DNA of 64,000 nt from JACKAQ01 sp020634975 [NCBI: Calditrichia bacterium] (GCA_020634975.1 JACKAQ010000003.1:472798-536797); one strand, 5' to 3'. Positions 45,935 to 56,209 are shown, counted from the stretch's first letter. Made by a program: numbers and translations. The notes: generated by a model from the sequence alone, not told the origin.

Positions 45935-48514
45935 TTATCGGATCACCACAATGCGATCCTGTTTGAGGACTCGCGAATTTTCATCCTTCACCTGATACAC
46001 ATAAATACCACTGGGCAAACGGTCGGCATTTTCCAGCACATCGATGCGGTAGGAATCTGATTCAAGCCCGCTCAAGCTGGCTTCGTACACTTTTTGCCCG
46101 ACCAGTGAATACAGCTCAATGCGCCGCACGGTTTCCGGCAGATTGCGGAAAATCATCTCCGAATGACCTTTCGCCGTTTTGATGGGATTCGGGTAAACAA
46201 TCAGCTCCGTCACCTCTTTCGGGTCTTGCTCATTGCGGAAAACGCCGGTGGTTAGCGAATCCAGTAAAACGGTCAGCGCATTTTGTTCATCGCGAAGCCG
46301 GATTTCGTAAAAATATTGCTGTCGCGGCAGCAAATTTGTCATCAGAAATGAATGTTGGGTCGCCAGATTGCTGTTGCCCAACTGCTCAATCTGAGCCGGA
46401 TTTCGCCAATATCGCAGCTCGGATCGCGATGACAATTCGCTGTTGAAACTGATGCGAATATCGCCGTTATCTGAATCCTGCAGCGTCAAATTAAAGATAC
46501 CGTTGCGCGGCGAAACGAATACCTGCACCGTCGCGTTATCGGTTTCGCCGAACGGATCGCCCACGCGAACCGCCAGATTTGCCTCACCACTCCAGTCCGG
46601 TTTTGGCTGGATTGTCAACGTTCCGTCTGATCGTCTGTAAATAATATCCAGATTTTCAGATGCGGCAAATTCCCACGTAAGTTCAGTAAAAACATTGCTG
46701 GAATCGACAACGTGATTTCGCAAATCGAGCACCAGCACACTGTCCTCCGCAATCGTCAGCGGACCGGAAAAAACCAGATGCGGCGGCGTATTTTGCTCCG
46801 AATACAAAATGGTCACCTGTTTTTGAAATGCTGCGCCATGCGGATCAGTCACTTCAAAAATGCCGCTTTCAACAACATTGCTGCCCTGCGGAACGATGCG
46901 CAAAATGCGTTCCGATTCGTTTTCCCACTCAAACGTGAACTGGCTGTAACCGGTAAACGACCAATTAAGCGAGCGCACAGGATCGTCCACATCATCCGCA
47001 TAAATTTTCAAATCGAACGTGTTGCTGGAAATATCCGGAATCCGCAATTCATCCAAAAAAAGCACCGGTCTATCGTTCACCGATTGGATATTCACCGAAA
47101 CACTCACGCTGGCGATGCTCTGATCCGGGGCAGTGGCGCTTACCTGAAAAGCGTCCTGCCCGAACCAGTTTGGCGATTGCGATTCTATTTTTAACGAACG
47201 ATCGAGCGCACGAAACGTGTACCGTAAATTGCTACCTCCCGAAAAACTCCACAGCAACTCCGCAGGTGTGAAGTTGGTAACCGTTACGTGATCGTCCAGT
47301 TGCAGAATCAGCGAATCGTCTTCTTCGAATACAAGTGGCGGAATAGTGATGGTTATCGTCGAATTACTGACGCCCGGCGCGATGAGCGTCACCTGCGCGG
47401 AAACCGTTGCACCGGCAACATCGCGAACACGAAACGTGCCCGTTTCCGTTCCACCGGCAGATGGCGGCGTTATCCGAACGATATCGTTGGTTTGATCAAC
47501 CCACTCAAAACTGAAATCGTTGAAATTCAAAAATTCCCAGCGCAAATCGACCGTCGCGTCGTCCACATCGCTGGCATATTGCTTCAAATCGATCTCGTTT
47601 TGATTGGGATCGCTGGTGAGATTGAGCTGCGACAAATTGATCACCGGCGGATCGTTCACCGCAGAAATGGTGACAGCCACATTATCGGTTGCGCTGGCGT
47701 TATCCGGCGCGGTTGCCGTGGCTGTAAAACTTGCCTGCCCGTTAACATCCGGTTGGGTGGACTGAATGGTCAGCAACCGGATGCCAGCGTTAAATTGCAG
47801 ATTGAGCATTGCATCGCCGCTAAATTGCCAACTGATTTGCGATGCTGTAAAATTGTCGACGGTGACGCATGTATCCATCGTGATTGCGAAACTTCCGTCT
47901 TCCGCAAATTGCACATCCGGAATCGACACACTAATTTGCGTTGGCTCAATTCCTTCAACAATCGAAAAATTGACGGTCTGTTCATCGAAAAAACCATCGT
48001 CATCGACAGCGCGAATGGTGAACGAAGCCGCACCCGTAAATCCTGATGGCGGCGTTAATCGCAGCGCAGTATTTTCAACCGCAACTGAAATATTGCTTTC
48101 CTGCGAAATGGTGATGGTCAAATCACCCGGCGAACCGTCCGGATCGCTCAAAAAACTGCTGAAAGCGATGGTCGTATCCCCGCCGTTGCTGACGGAGCTG
48201 ATCGACAGCGAAATTTGCGGAATGCCCGCTTCGGCTGTATTGGAAAAATTGCTCTGCAACCCGCCATCATCGATGGCAATCACCCGATAGCGATAGCTGT
48301 TTCCGGGCGTAACATTGTTGTCCACAACCTGCGTTGCGGGATGTGCGACATTCTGCAGGCTGCCAAAACTGCCGTTATTCACCGACCGTTCAACGCGATA
48401 ACTTGCGATATCCGGCTCTGTATTTTGATCCCAAACGATTGTCAATTGTCCGGTTTGCCCGGCAACGCTGCCCACCCAAATCCCTAAAATGATAATAAAT
48501 AAAATCCGTTTCAC
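45935..48514 (-). CDS. secreted multi-domain protein with type IX-like sorting domain
   Basis: An 859-residue protein. A signal peptide (LFIIILGIWVGSVAGQ) leads into a fibronectin type III domain (LTIVWDQNTEPDIASYRVER...). Several Ig/cadherin-like repeats of about 90-100 residues follow, each with a similar start (VSIPDVQFAEDGSFAI; ITIPPLVFEEDDSLIL; LTIAEDSVLVLDL). A second fibronectin-like unit comes next (RISFNSELSSRSELRYWRN). The C-terminal 90 residues, starting LIVYPNPIKTAKGHSEMIF and ending LKQDRIVVIR, are a type A sorting domain of type IX secretion. The protein should be surface-attached. No enzyme domain is visible, so adhesion is a likely role. Confidence 0.88.
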   Translation of the reverse strand: MKRILFIIILGIWVGSVAGQTGQLTIVWDQNTEPDIASYRVERSVNNGSFGSLQNVAHPATQVVDNNVTPGNSYRYRVIAIDDGGLQSNFSNTAEAGIPQISLSISSVSNGGDTTIAFSSFLSDPDGSPGDLTITISQESNISVAVENTALRLTPPSGFTGAASFTIRAVDDDGFFDEQTVNFSIVEGIEPTQISVSIPDVQFAEDGSFAITMDTCVTVDNFTASQISWQFSGDAMLNLQFNAGIRLLTIQSTQPDVNGQASFTATATAPDNASATDNVAVTISAVNDPPVINLSQLNLTSDPNQNEIDLKQYASDVDDATVDLRWEFLNFNDFSFEWVDQTNDIVRITPPSAGGTETGTFRVRDVAGATVSAQVTLIAPGVSNSTITITIPPLVFEEDDSLILQLDDHVTVTNFTPAELLWSFSGGSNLRYTFRALDRSLKIESQSPNWFGQDAFQVSATAPDQSIASVSVSVNIQSVNDRPVLFLDELRIPDISSNTFDLKIYADDVDDPVRSLNWSFTGYSQFTFEWENESERILRIVPQGSNVVESGIFEVTDPHGAAFQKQVTILYSEQNTPPHLVFSGPLTIAEDSVLVLDLRNHVVDSSNVFTELTWEFAASENLDIIYRRSDGTLTIQPKPDWSGEANLAVRVGDPFGETDNATVQVFVSPRNGIFNLTLQDSDNGDIRISFNSELSSRSELRYWRNPAQIEQLGNSNLATQHSFLMTNLLPRQQYFYEIRLRDEQNALTVLLDSLTTGVFRNEQDPKEVTELIVYPNPIKTAKGHSEMIFRNLPETVRRIELYSLVGQKVYEASLSGLESDSYRIDVLENADRLPSGIYVYQVKDENSRVLKQDRIVVIR

Positions 48515-48805
48515 GATTTTCCGCTCCCAATTTTTATTCCGAATGCAGCTATTGCAAAAGGGTTGCCAGTCAGGTAAAAGAAAGGATGAAGGATAAAGGG
48601 TGAAGGATAAAGGTCAGATTATATAAATAGATAAACTCAATAATTACAGCTATTTGAAAATGAATATTTTGGAAAAAATATTTCGAGATTTGATTGAAAA
48701 ATACTTTTGGGGCGGGAAATATCTGCGGTTGGCGATTGGGAAAATAGTTTACATTTCAGAATAAAAATACAAATTCATACTTAAAAATTTATTCTTTATC
48801 CTTTA
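48515..48805. other. intergenic region with short direct repeats
   Basis: TGAAGGATAAAGG occurs twice in tandem (48587-48599 and 48601-48613, one base between). GGAT-rich strings continue around it, and similar AAAGGATAA strings occur at 61631. Otherwise it is AT-rich, with no ORF or clear promoter. Confidence 0.45.
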
Positions 48806-49807
48806 TCAATGTTGTCGCACTTCTTTGCGGATTTGCCGGAAAGACAACCCTTCTTTGAAAAAGAATATGATGCCCAAAACGGTGATCGGGATATATTGAG
48901 TCAGGTTAAAAATGACTGATGCGCCAACGGCGTCCGCTTCCGGAATGCCAAAATAACCGAGTGAAAAAATAAACGCAATTTGTGTAATACCGACATATCC
49001 GGGCGAAGATGGCAAGACAATCACGAACGCCAGCACCACAATTGTTATCACGGATGCGATGGCCAATTCCCAGCCGGGAATGTCCAAGCCCATCGGATAG
49101 CCCTTCAAAATCATGAAAATTGTGGCTGCGAGATGCGCCCAAACGAATGCAGAAATGAGCAATAATTTGAAAATCTGAGCGCGATTTTGAAAAACGGTCA
49201 GCCCAAACAGAAACATCTGCACTTTTTCTGCAACATTTTTGCGGATGCGATTGGGCAACTTTTCGACGATCTGCAGCAACATTTTGCGCAAACGGCTTTT
49301 CTCGGAGGAAAGGATAATCATCAATCCTATCAACAAAAAGAGAACCGCGCCAATTGCCAAACCACCCAATTGCAATGATTGCGGCAACGGTGCAAATGGC
49401 AGCACCAGCAAAAAAATGATGATCAGTCCAACGCCATCCAATACGCGTTCAACGAGTACAGTTGCGAGCGTCGCAAATCCACTGACATTTTCTTTCAGCC
49501 CGAGCAGATACGGTTTCAGGAAATCTCCGGCGTGCGCCGGTAAAATATTATTGCTCATGAAACCGATCATCGTGTAGGTGAAAACAGTGCTGTAACTGAT
49601 ATCTTTTACCGGGCGGAGCAGTATTCGCCAGCGCCATGCCCGCAAAAACATGGACATCACCGCCATCGCCGAAACAGCGATAATCGTCAGCCAGCTCACC
49701 CGCATCAGCGAGCTCCAAAAGCTGCCGATATCAATTTTGTCGAATGCGAGATACAGGAAAAATCCCGAAAACCCGAATGACAGTAATAATTTGACGGCAT
49801 GAATCAT
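48806..49807 (-). CDS. lysylphosphatidylglycerol-synthase-TM/UPF0104 family protein
   Basis: An integral membrane protein of 333 residues with about eight segments. The family pattern is LRAWRWRILLRPVKDISYSTVF, GFMSNNILPAHAGDFLKPYLLG (around residues 88-109), ATVLVERVLDG and VLPSSPGYVGITQ. These proteins form the membrane part of MprF and the stand-alone flippase-like members near glycan genes. The gene overlaps the upstream kinase-like gene by four bases, suggesting a shared task with it. Confidence 0.88.
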   Translation of the reverse strand: MIHAVKLLLSFGFSGFFLYLAFDKIDIGSFWSSLMRVSWLTIIAVSAMAVMSMFLRAWRWRILLRPVKDISYSTVFTYTMIGFMSNNILPAHAGDFLKPYLLGLKENVSGFATLATVLVERVLDGVGLIIIFLLVLPFAPLPQSLQLGGLAIGAVLFLLIGLMIILSSEKSRLRKMLLQIVEKLPNRIRKNVAEKVQMFLFGLTVFQNRAQIFKLLLISAFVWAHLAATIFMILKGYPMGLDIPGWELAIASVITIVVLAFVIVLPSSPGYVGITQIAFIFSLGYFGIPEADAVGASVIFNLTQYIPITVLGIIFFFKEGLSFRQIRKEVRQH

Positions 49808-50829
49808 AATGAAATATTCTTGAATACATCTTCAATATTTTCAACAATTAACGAATCGAGCAACCGGCGCAGAGCAGCTTTGGAAACCGGCATTCCGGCA
49901 ATGCTTTCGCTCGATTTTTTGACGAGATACACTTGAACATATCGTTCGAATAAATATAAACTGACAAACTGCATCAATAACGATTTCTCGATCGGATAAA
50001 CGTCGTGGTAGCGTTGCAAAAACACATCCAGCAAACGGTACGCCCTTCGCCACGGGAAAATCAGCGCGGTCCGTGTCAAAAGAATATCACTGCACATTCT
50101 TGCCAAATCATTGTAACGTGAACCGGTACCGCAGGTTTCGTAATCCAATAGATGAACGCGATGGTTGTGAACCAGCACATTCCGAAAAGTACAGTTGCCG
50201 TGAATCAGCGTTGGTTGCGGATCGACCGGCGAATGCGTTGCCAGCCATTTTTCTATTTTTTTACCGGTTTCATCGAGCTTTTTAGCTTTTTTGAGGCGAT
50301 CGGTCAGTTTTTGATGGAGTGATTTGGAAATGGTTGGCGCATTCGCCGAAATACCGTTTTTGTGGAATAACGCCAGCATTTCGCCAAAATCGCCGAGAAC
50401 GGCGCGCATTTGTTTAATGCCGCTGCCCGGTTGCCAACATGACCGATAAATCACCTGATTAAGCTGCTCACCCTGCACCTGCGCTGAAACAATAAACGCC
50501 GGTGAATGCGAAACACCAACGGCTTCGACCGGCAAATATGCGGGCGTTTGTTCCCAAACATCGTTCGCAAAACGATAGCCGCGTGCCTCCCCAATCAGTC
50601 CGTCTGTTTTGCCATTTTTGGGTATTTTGAGATACCACAGCCGCTCGCCGTGCACGCGATAAACCACATTTCGCCCACTTTGAAAATAGTCGATGCGCAA
50701 CTCTCCCGCTTCGATGGATGTATCGTTTTGGCCATCGCGGAGCGTTTCGTAGTGTGCTGCAACTGCGTCAAAAATTTGCGTCAGTTCCGGAGATTGTGTT
50801 TCAGTTGGTGCGGTTGCGATAATTTCCAT
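49804..50829 (-). CDS. APH-type phosphotransferase
   Basis: A kinase of the aminoglycoside/choline phosphotransferase fold, 341 residues. The Brenner motif is LIHGNCTFRNVL (His in place of the usual Asp-following residue, HGN), with the metal site LLDYETCG after it. The N-lobe has WYLKIPKNGKTDG as the ATP-lysine region. Substrate unknown; such proteins act on small molecules or lipids. It starts an operon with the flippase-like gene (4-base overlap). The ATG at 50829 has a weak ribosome site. Confidence 0.82.
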   Translation of the reverse strand: MEIIATAPTETQSPELTQIFDAVAAHYETLRDGQNDTSIEAGELRIDYFQSGRNVVYRVHGERLWYLKIPKNGKTDGLIGEARGYRFANDVWEQTPAYLPVEAVGVSHSPAFIVSAQVQGEQLNQVIYRSCWQPGSGIKQMRAVLGDFGEMLALFHKNGISANAPTISKSLHQKLTDRLKKAKKLDETGKKIEKWLATHSPVDPQPTLIHGNCTFRNVLVHNHRVHLLDYETCGTGSRYNDLARMCSDILLTRTALIFPWRRAYRLLDVFLQRYHDVYPIEKSLLMQFVSLYLFERYVQVYLVKKSSESIAGMPVSKAALRRLLDSLIVENIEDVFKNISL

Positions 50830-50901
50830 TGATTTGTTCTGTAAAATGATTGTCTTGCCGCTATTTTTTGAATCAGATTGCGACGATAAAATCGGGTCAA
50901 C

Positions 50902-50945
50902 AAAATACGCCGATAATTGGGGAAATCAAATTATCGGCGTATTTT
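50902..50945. terminator. 17-bp perfect stem terminator
   Basis: AAAATACGCCGATAATT pairs perfectly with AATTATCGGCGTATTTT across a 10-base loop. The A/T-rich ends supply T-runs on both strands. It ends the lamin-tail protein gene above it on the minus strand. Confidence 0.88.
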
Positions 50946-50993
50946 CTGTGAAAACTTAGTTGATTTTTGGAACCAGCCGGTGCGCAAGCGCAA

Positions 50994-53255
50994 TTATCTG
51001 GCTAAAATCATTTTGATCGTTTTGGTGAAATTATCTGTTCGCAATCGCACGAGATAAAAGCCCGAAGCGACTGTATTGCCAAAGTTATCGGTCGAATTCC
51101 ATCTGTAAATATGCTCACCCGGATTCAGTTCACCGGAGAAAAGGGTTTTCACCGCCTGTCCGTTGATGTCGTAAACTATCAACCGGGCTTGTAGCAACTC
51201 GCCAACGCGGAAACGAATATTGGTTTCGTTATTGAACGGATTGGGATAGTTGGCATACAATTGGAAATCTTCGATGCTGCCCGCCGCGATAACGACCCGG
51301 ACAATTTGGCGATAGGCAATTTTTTGTCCATCGGAATCGATGCTGGATAAACGGTATTCGTAGCTGCTATTGCTGAAAATTGCGCCATCCGGATAGTCAT
51401 ATTCGCTCACTTTGGCGATATCGCCAACACCGGGCATCCGCCCGATTTCCCGAAATTCGGGTTCGGTGCTTTCACGACGATCGATAATCCATTCCAGATT
51501 TCCCGATTCCGCTGCGCTGACCCAATGCAGGTTTACCCGGCTATCCGCCACAGTTGCAGAAAAAGAAGTGAGCACCGCCGGACGATTGGTGAGATTCGGT
51601 GCTCTCGGCGTTCCGGCACCGGCTATGCCGGAACGGTTGTAATCGATATAAATATTTTCGCCATTGTTGGGTATCAGGTTTCGCTCGAACAGTTGTCGCG
51701 GTGACCATTCCGGCTTTGCGTTTCCGTGCGCATTGAAATAGTCGATAGCGGTGGATAGATCATCAGCTATCAACGCAATGCCGTCACTTCCGCCATCAAA
51801 CGTAAATCCCGGATTTGTGAAATCGGGAGTGATATCATATTCAGCTGCGAAAGCGGTGGCATTCCGGCAGATTACTTTGTAACCGAATCCATCAATCGTG
51901 CCACTCAAAGCCTGGGTTGCCGGGGACGGGTTATCGTCATCTGAATAGATCATCGAATATCCGGTAAGGTTTATCGCTAATGCAGTGGTGTTGTAAATTT
52001 CCACAAATGAAGCATCGATATTTCCCGCGCTGTTAACTTCGGAAATTACCAGCGGGTGAGCATTTTCGGCATTCAGCGGCAGGATGTTACACCATACACT
52101 GCCGGCACTATCGTTCGCGGCGATAACCATTACATCGCTGGTTGCGGTCAACTGCTGATACGATACGGAAAGGTCATTAAATCCGTCCGTATCGTGCTGA
52201 ATGATGGGAATCCAGTCTGAGGTTACAATATCTCTGAGGCTGTTTCGGTCCAACGCAACGTATTGGATGCTGTTGTTCAACGTTGCAAAGATGTATAATT
52301 TGTCATTGGTTTCATCCAAACTTAACGCCGGGCGGGTTCCACCGGGCGCCTGAACATTGAACACGGACCAGTTGCCATCGCTGATGCTGCGCCGGAACAA
52401 CGCAAACGTAACGCCGGCCGGGCTTAGCCCGCCATACTTCCCGACCAGATACAAATTCTGCTCAAAATCTTTGATGATGCTAACGTGGTTATCGCCGGTA
52501 AATTCTGGATATCCATAGTTTAAACCTTCTTCTACCCAGTTACCGGGAATTGCCGGATCATCGCCATCTTTCAATTTGAAAAACCGGAATTCGGGTGAGT
52601 TGCTGTTTTCGCCAAGAACCAAACCGATATAATCATTTTGTTGATCGCGAAAGGCCACTGCATCGGTCATGCTCCGGGAATTCAATTCGTTCAAAATATC
52701 AAAAAATTGCCAGGTGGCGCCGTTGTCATCGCTGAATTGACCCTGCAATGAATTTGCAGTATTTGATGTAAAAATGAATAATCTGCCATTGTTTGCGCGG
52801 GTTATGCATCCGGCATGATTGTTATTTGAAGTCGTCGTAACTGCAACCGGGCCAACCCCGAGCGACCAGTTTTTGGTGCTATTATTGTATTCCAGCCGCC
52901 AAAAACGGGATTGTGCCGTATCCACAATAAACAGCAGATCGAGTTTCGATTCGATATAGCCATCAACATACGATACCTCATCCAGGCTGTTATCATATAA
53001 AAAGGATTCAACCCAATTTCCGTTATCGTATTTGTAAATATAGCGATTGCTACCGTCGCCGGATTTCACAAAAAGTCCCCACCAAAACCCGTCATGCCAA
53101 AACACTTTGCTTTGGTTTGAACGCAGGGTTTGTTTGGCAACACCCGGAATTTCCCGACCGGTGGTTTGCGCGTTTGCTGTTGCAAGCCAAAAACAGATGG
53201 CGAAACATATTTGGCAACAAATGCGAACGCTATGGCGGGATAAGCTGTCGTTCAT
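50994..53255 (-). CDS. secreted lamin-tail-domain protein, paralogue A
   Basis: A 753-residue protein exported by a signal peptide (ICFAICFWLATANAQ). The N-terminal 380 residues form a beta-propeller or sialidase-like domain (e.g. SKVFWHDGFWWGLF near residue 49). A lamin-tail domain follows (LVISEVNSAGNIDASFVEIYNT...LSGTIDGFGYKVI), then a fibronectin-like part (FSATVADSRVNLHWVSAAE). The C-terminal type IX-like sorting domain (YPNPFNNETNIRFRVGELLQA...) ends TIKMILAR. A lone terminator follows. A paralogue lies 480 bases upstream. Likely a surface protein of unknown target. Confidence 0.88.
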   Translation of the reverse strand: MNDSLSRHSVRICCQICFAICFWLATANAQTTGREIPGVAKQTLRSNQSKVFWHDGFWWGLFVKSGDGSNRYIYKYDNGNWVESFLYDNSLDEVSYVDGYIESKLDLLFIVDTAQSRFWRLEYNNSTKNWSLGVGPVAVTTTSNNNHAGCITRANNGRLFIFTSNTANSLQGQFSDDNGATWQFFDILNELNSRSMTDAVAFRDQQNDYIGLVLGENSNSPEFRFFKLKDGDDPAIPGNWVEEGLNYGYPEFTGDNHVSIIKDFEQNLYLVGKYGGLSPAGVTFALFRRSISDGNWSVFNVQAPGGTRPALSLDETNDKLYIFATLNNSIQYVALDRNSLRDIVTSDWIPIIQHDTDGFNDLSVSYQQLTATSDVMVIAANDSAGSVWCNILPLNAENAHPLVISEVNSAGNIDASFVEIYNTTALAINLTGYSMIYSDDDNPSPATQALSGTIDGFGYKVICRNATAFAAEYDITPDFTNPGFTFDGGSDGIALIADDLSTAIDYFNAHGNAKPEWSPRQLFERNLIPNNGENIYIDYNRSGIAGAGTPRAPNLTNRPAVLTSFSATVADSRVNLHWVSAAESGNLEWIIDRRESTEPEFREIGRMPGVGDIAKVSEYDYPDGAIFSNSSYEYRLSSIDSDGQKIAYRQIVRVVIAAGSIEDFQLYANYPNPFNNETNIRFRVGELLQARLIVYDINGQAVKTLFSGELNPGEHIYRWNSTDNFGNTVASGFYLVRLRTDNFTKTIKMILAR

Positions 53256-53736
53256 TCGTTTATTCTTTTCATGATATTTGGATTAAAAGAGGCAGTTTGA
53301 TTCATCCCGGAATTACTGCATCAGCGGTGCGTTGTTCCCCAGCAGGTGAAATATTTTGCTGCCACAATTATTCAGGCATAATCGATAAAACAACCCTGTG
53401 ATGTATCAATAAAATACAACCGGCAGCTGATTTTTATGACTATTATTTTATGTTTTTTGGTGTACCGGTGTTCCGTGAGCAGTTTTTTATCATCGATTGG
53501 CTCACCCGTTCAAAGCGTTCAGCAGCAGAATTCCAACAATGAAGCTGGCTTCGCAATTTGGAAATGCGATTGGATATGCACACACTAAATGTTGATTGAA
53601 GGGTTTCGTTGGCAAAAAAATTCCCGTTCGCGACAATCCGTAACGGGAATTTAAAGGATAATAAAATCGTGAATGTTTTATTGCAGGGTTTTATTTATCG
53701 TTTGTAAACATTGATAAAATTATATTTTACAGCTTG
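53256..53736. other. intergenic region between the two paralogues
   Basis: About 480 bases without a believable ORF. It holds the terminator for paralogue B near its upper end (53614-53653), while the part next to 53255 should contain the promoter of paralogue A, which I cannot identify. Confidence 0.45.
53614..53653 (-). terminator. intrinsic terminator of paralogue B
   Basis: AAATTCCCGTT/AACGGGAATTT with a 13-base loop. On the minus strand a T-run (TTTTTTT) follows. It lies about 85 bases after the stop of the gene at 53737. Confidence 0.8.
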
Positions 53737-56049
53737 TTAGCGCGCCAAAATCATTTTTACCGATTTATAGAAATTATCTGTTCTCAATCGCACGAGATAA
53801 AATCCCGAAGCGACTGTATTGCCAAGGTTATCAGTGGCATCCCATCTGTAAATATGCTCGCCCTGATTCAACTCGCCGGAGAAAATCGTTTTCACCACCC
53901 GACCGTTGATATCGTAAACCACCAGTGTGGTTTTGGTCGGTTCGCCGATGCGGAAACGAATGTTGGTTTCGCCGTTGAACGGGTTGGGATAGTTGGCATA
54001 CAATTGGAAATCTTCGATGCTGCCTGCAGTGATGTTCACCCGGACAATTTGGGGATATTGATTAATTTGCCCACTGTAATCCACATTCGAGAGGCGATAT
54101 TCGTATGCATTGCCTTCGAGAACCGCGGCATCCAGAAAGTCGTATTCATGTCGTTCGTTGGTGGTTCCGTTGCCGGCCATTCGCCCGATTTCGTGGAAAT
54201 TTTCGTCTGTGTTCATTCGCCGTTCGATGATCCACTCAAAATTATCAAGCTCTGCGGAAGTTGCCCACTGTAAATTTACCCGGTTATTTTCAACCGTTGC
54301 GGCAAAGGAGCTGAGCAGCACCGGCAGGCTGGTATCATTTGTTCCGCCGGGGGTTCCGGCGCTGGTGGTGCGGGAGCGATCATAATCAAGATAAATATTG
54401 GAGCCGTCGTTTGGCCAGCGGGTGCGCTCAAACAGTTGCCCGGAAGACCAGCTTTCCATCTCGCCACCGGCATCATTGAATTGATCAACAACTTCGACAG
54501 CGTTGGTTTTGTTAATCCCGTTTTTTTCGAGATTGCCGGCGTTGTTGTTTACCAATGCAATACCGTCTTTTCCGCCATCAAAGACGAAACCGGAATTTGT
54601 AAAATCGGCCGTTCCGCCGTACGTCGAATTATATGTTGAGCCGTTTTTTGCGAGCACTTTATATCCGTAACCTAAAATCGTACCACTCAGTGATTGTGTT
54701 GTTGGAGAAGTGCTATTGTTATTGTAATACCGCAATTCGTAATTTGCCAAATTGATAACTGATCCGGAAGTGTTGTAGATTTCGAGATAGGAAGCATCGG
54801 GATTATCGGTACTGTTCACTTCTGAAATAATGAGCGGATCCGATGCTGAAAAGCTCAAATCAATGGTATTATACCAGACCTCTCCGCTATTATTATTTGA
54901 GCCAAGAACCATCATATCTGTTGCACTTCCGAGTTGCTGGTAGGAAACAGACAAGTCCGTAAACTGATCTTCGCCTTCTTGCAAAACAACTGACCAGTTT
55001 GAGTTGCTGATATTTCCAAGATTTCCTTTATCCAGCGTAGCATATTTAATAAAAAAACCAATTTGGGCAAATAAGTATAGCTTATCATTGGTTTCATCGA
55101 AACTGAGTGCAGGGCGCCCGTCTTCCACCAAAATATCGTCAACGCCTGATCCTTTGGGTAAGAAATTGACACCGACATCATATTTAGTCCAATTGCCGGT
55201 AGAACTACTTCTCTCAAACAAAACAAGTGGCGTAGGCCCGCTGGTGTATTTGCCAATCATATATAAGTTTTGATCAAAATCTTTGATCAAACTGCAATGA
55301 TTATCCGCGCGATCCGTTCCGATATTTAGTGTTTCGCTATTCCAGTTTCCGCTGCTTGTTGGACTGTCACTATCAGCCAGTTTATAAAATCTGAAATCAT
55401 AAGGTGTGCTGTTTTCGGCAAGCAAAATTCCAACATAATCTGTGTTATTATATCGAAAGGCAACTGCATCTGTTAGGCCGCCGGGCAATGAACCATCAAT
55501 CGTAAAAGCTGTCCAATTACTTCCATCATCCGAGCTATGCCACCCTTTTAAACCGGAATCTGTTGTAAAAATAAAGATATCACCATCGTTCGCTTTAACG
55601 ATACACCCCACGTTATCTGAGCTGTTATTTACGGTAACGGTAACATTATCAACACCGGTTGACCAGGTGCCATTGCTTCCGTCATAATCCAACCGCCAAA
55701 ATTTTGATCGCCGGGTATCGACGACGTATAATTTATCGTTTTGAGAATCGATGAATCCATCCAAATACAATGCAGTTCCCAACGAAGTGTTGAAAACGTA
55801 AGCTTCTGTCCAGCTTCCATTTTCAAACTTATATACGGCTCTTCTTTTCTCGTTAGAATTGTGGAATAATCCCCACCAATAGCCATCATGCCAAAAAACT
55901 TTGCTCTGATTAGCGCGCATCGTTTCATTAGATATGCCAGAAATCGGATACCCAACGGTCTGAGCAAAAATCTTTGTTATCGATAAAATGGAAAATAAAA
56001 TCATACAGAGAACAAACAGTGTGAGGCGGGGTGCAGTTCTATCATTCAT
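53737..56049 (-). CDS. secreted lamin-tail-domain protein, paralogue B
   Basis: A 770-residue protein with the same domain order as paralogue A. It has a signal peptide (LFVLCMILFSILSITKIFAQ) and a propeller-like N-terminus (NQSKVFWHDGYWWGLFHNSN, residues about 45-64). The lamin-tail domain is LIISEVNSTDNPDASYLEIYNTS and is followed by a fibronectin-like segment. The type IX-like C-terminal domain is YPNPFNGETNIRFRIGEPTK and ends SVKMILAR. The last 110 residues are nearly identical to those of A while the N-terminal halves have drifted, so the two arose by tandem duplication. Paralogue B carries an extra insertion around VNNNAGNLEKNGINKTNAVE. Confidence 0.88.
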   Translation of the reverse strand: MNDRTAPRLTLFVLCMILFSILSITKIFAQTVGYPISGISNETMRANQSKVFWHDGYWWGLFHNSNEKRRAVYKFENGSWTEAYVFNTSLGTALYLDGFIDSQNDKLYVVDTRRSKFWRLDYDGSNGTWSTGVDNVTVTVNNSSDNVGCIVKANDGDIFIFTTDSGLKGWHSSDDGSNWTAFTIDGSLPGGLTDAVAFRYNNTDYVGILLAENSTPYDFRFYKLADSDSPTSSGNWNSETLNIGTDRADNHCSLIKDFDQNLYMIGKYTSGPTPLVLFERSSSTGNWTKYDVGVNFLPKGSGVDDILVEDGRPALSFDETNDKLYLFAQIGFFIKYATLDKGNLGNISNSNWSVVLQEGEDQFTDLSVSYQQLGSATDMMVLGSNNNSGEVWYNTIDLSFSASDPLIISEVNSTDNPDASYLEIYNTSGSVINLANYELRYYNNNSTSPTTQSLSGTILGYGYKVLAKNGSTYNSTYGGTADFTNSGFVFDGGKDGIALVNNNAGNLEKNGINKTNAVEVVDQFNDAGGEMESWSSGQLFERTRWPNDGSNIYLDYDRSRTTSAGTPGGTNDTSLPVLLSSFAATVENNRVNLQWATSAELDNFEWIIERRMNTDENFHEIGRMAGNGTTNERHEYDFLDAAVLEGNAYEYRLSNVDYSGQINQYPQIVRVNITAGSIEDFQLYANYPNPFNGETNIRFRIGEPTKTTLVVYDINGRVVKTIFSGELNQGEHIYRWDATDNLGNTVASGFYLVRLRTDNFYKSVKMILAR

Positions 56050-56171
56050 GGCGTAGCGTAACTTTCCTGTGCGTATATCCCTATTTCCTTTTGAAACAAA
56101 ATCTTAGCTGACAGAAATTTTTCTCTGGCAGTTGATGTTGTTTCAGGTTTCCCTTTTTTAAGACGAAGGTG

Positions 56172-56209
56172 CAAAAATAATTAACGCACCCAGATGGATA
56201 GGTGCGTTA
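56172..56209 (-). terminator. intrinsic terminator, minus strand
   Basis: TAACGCACC/GGTGCGTTA with a 10-base loop. On the minus strand ATTATTTTT follows. It ends the exopolysaccharide transcript after the fusion kinase gene. Confidence 0.75.
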
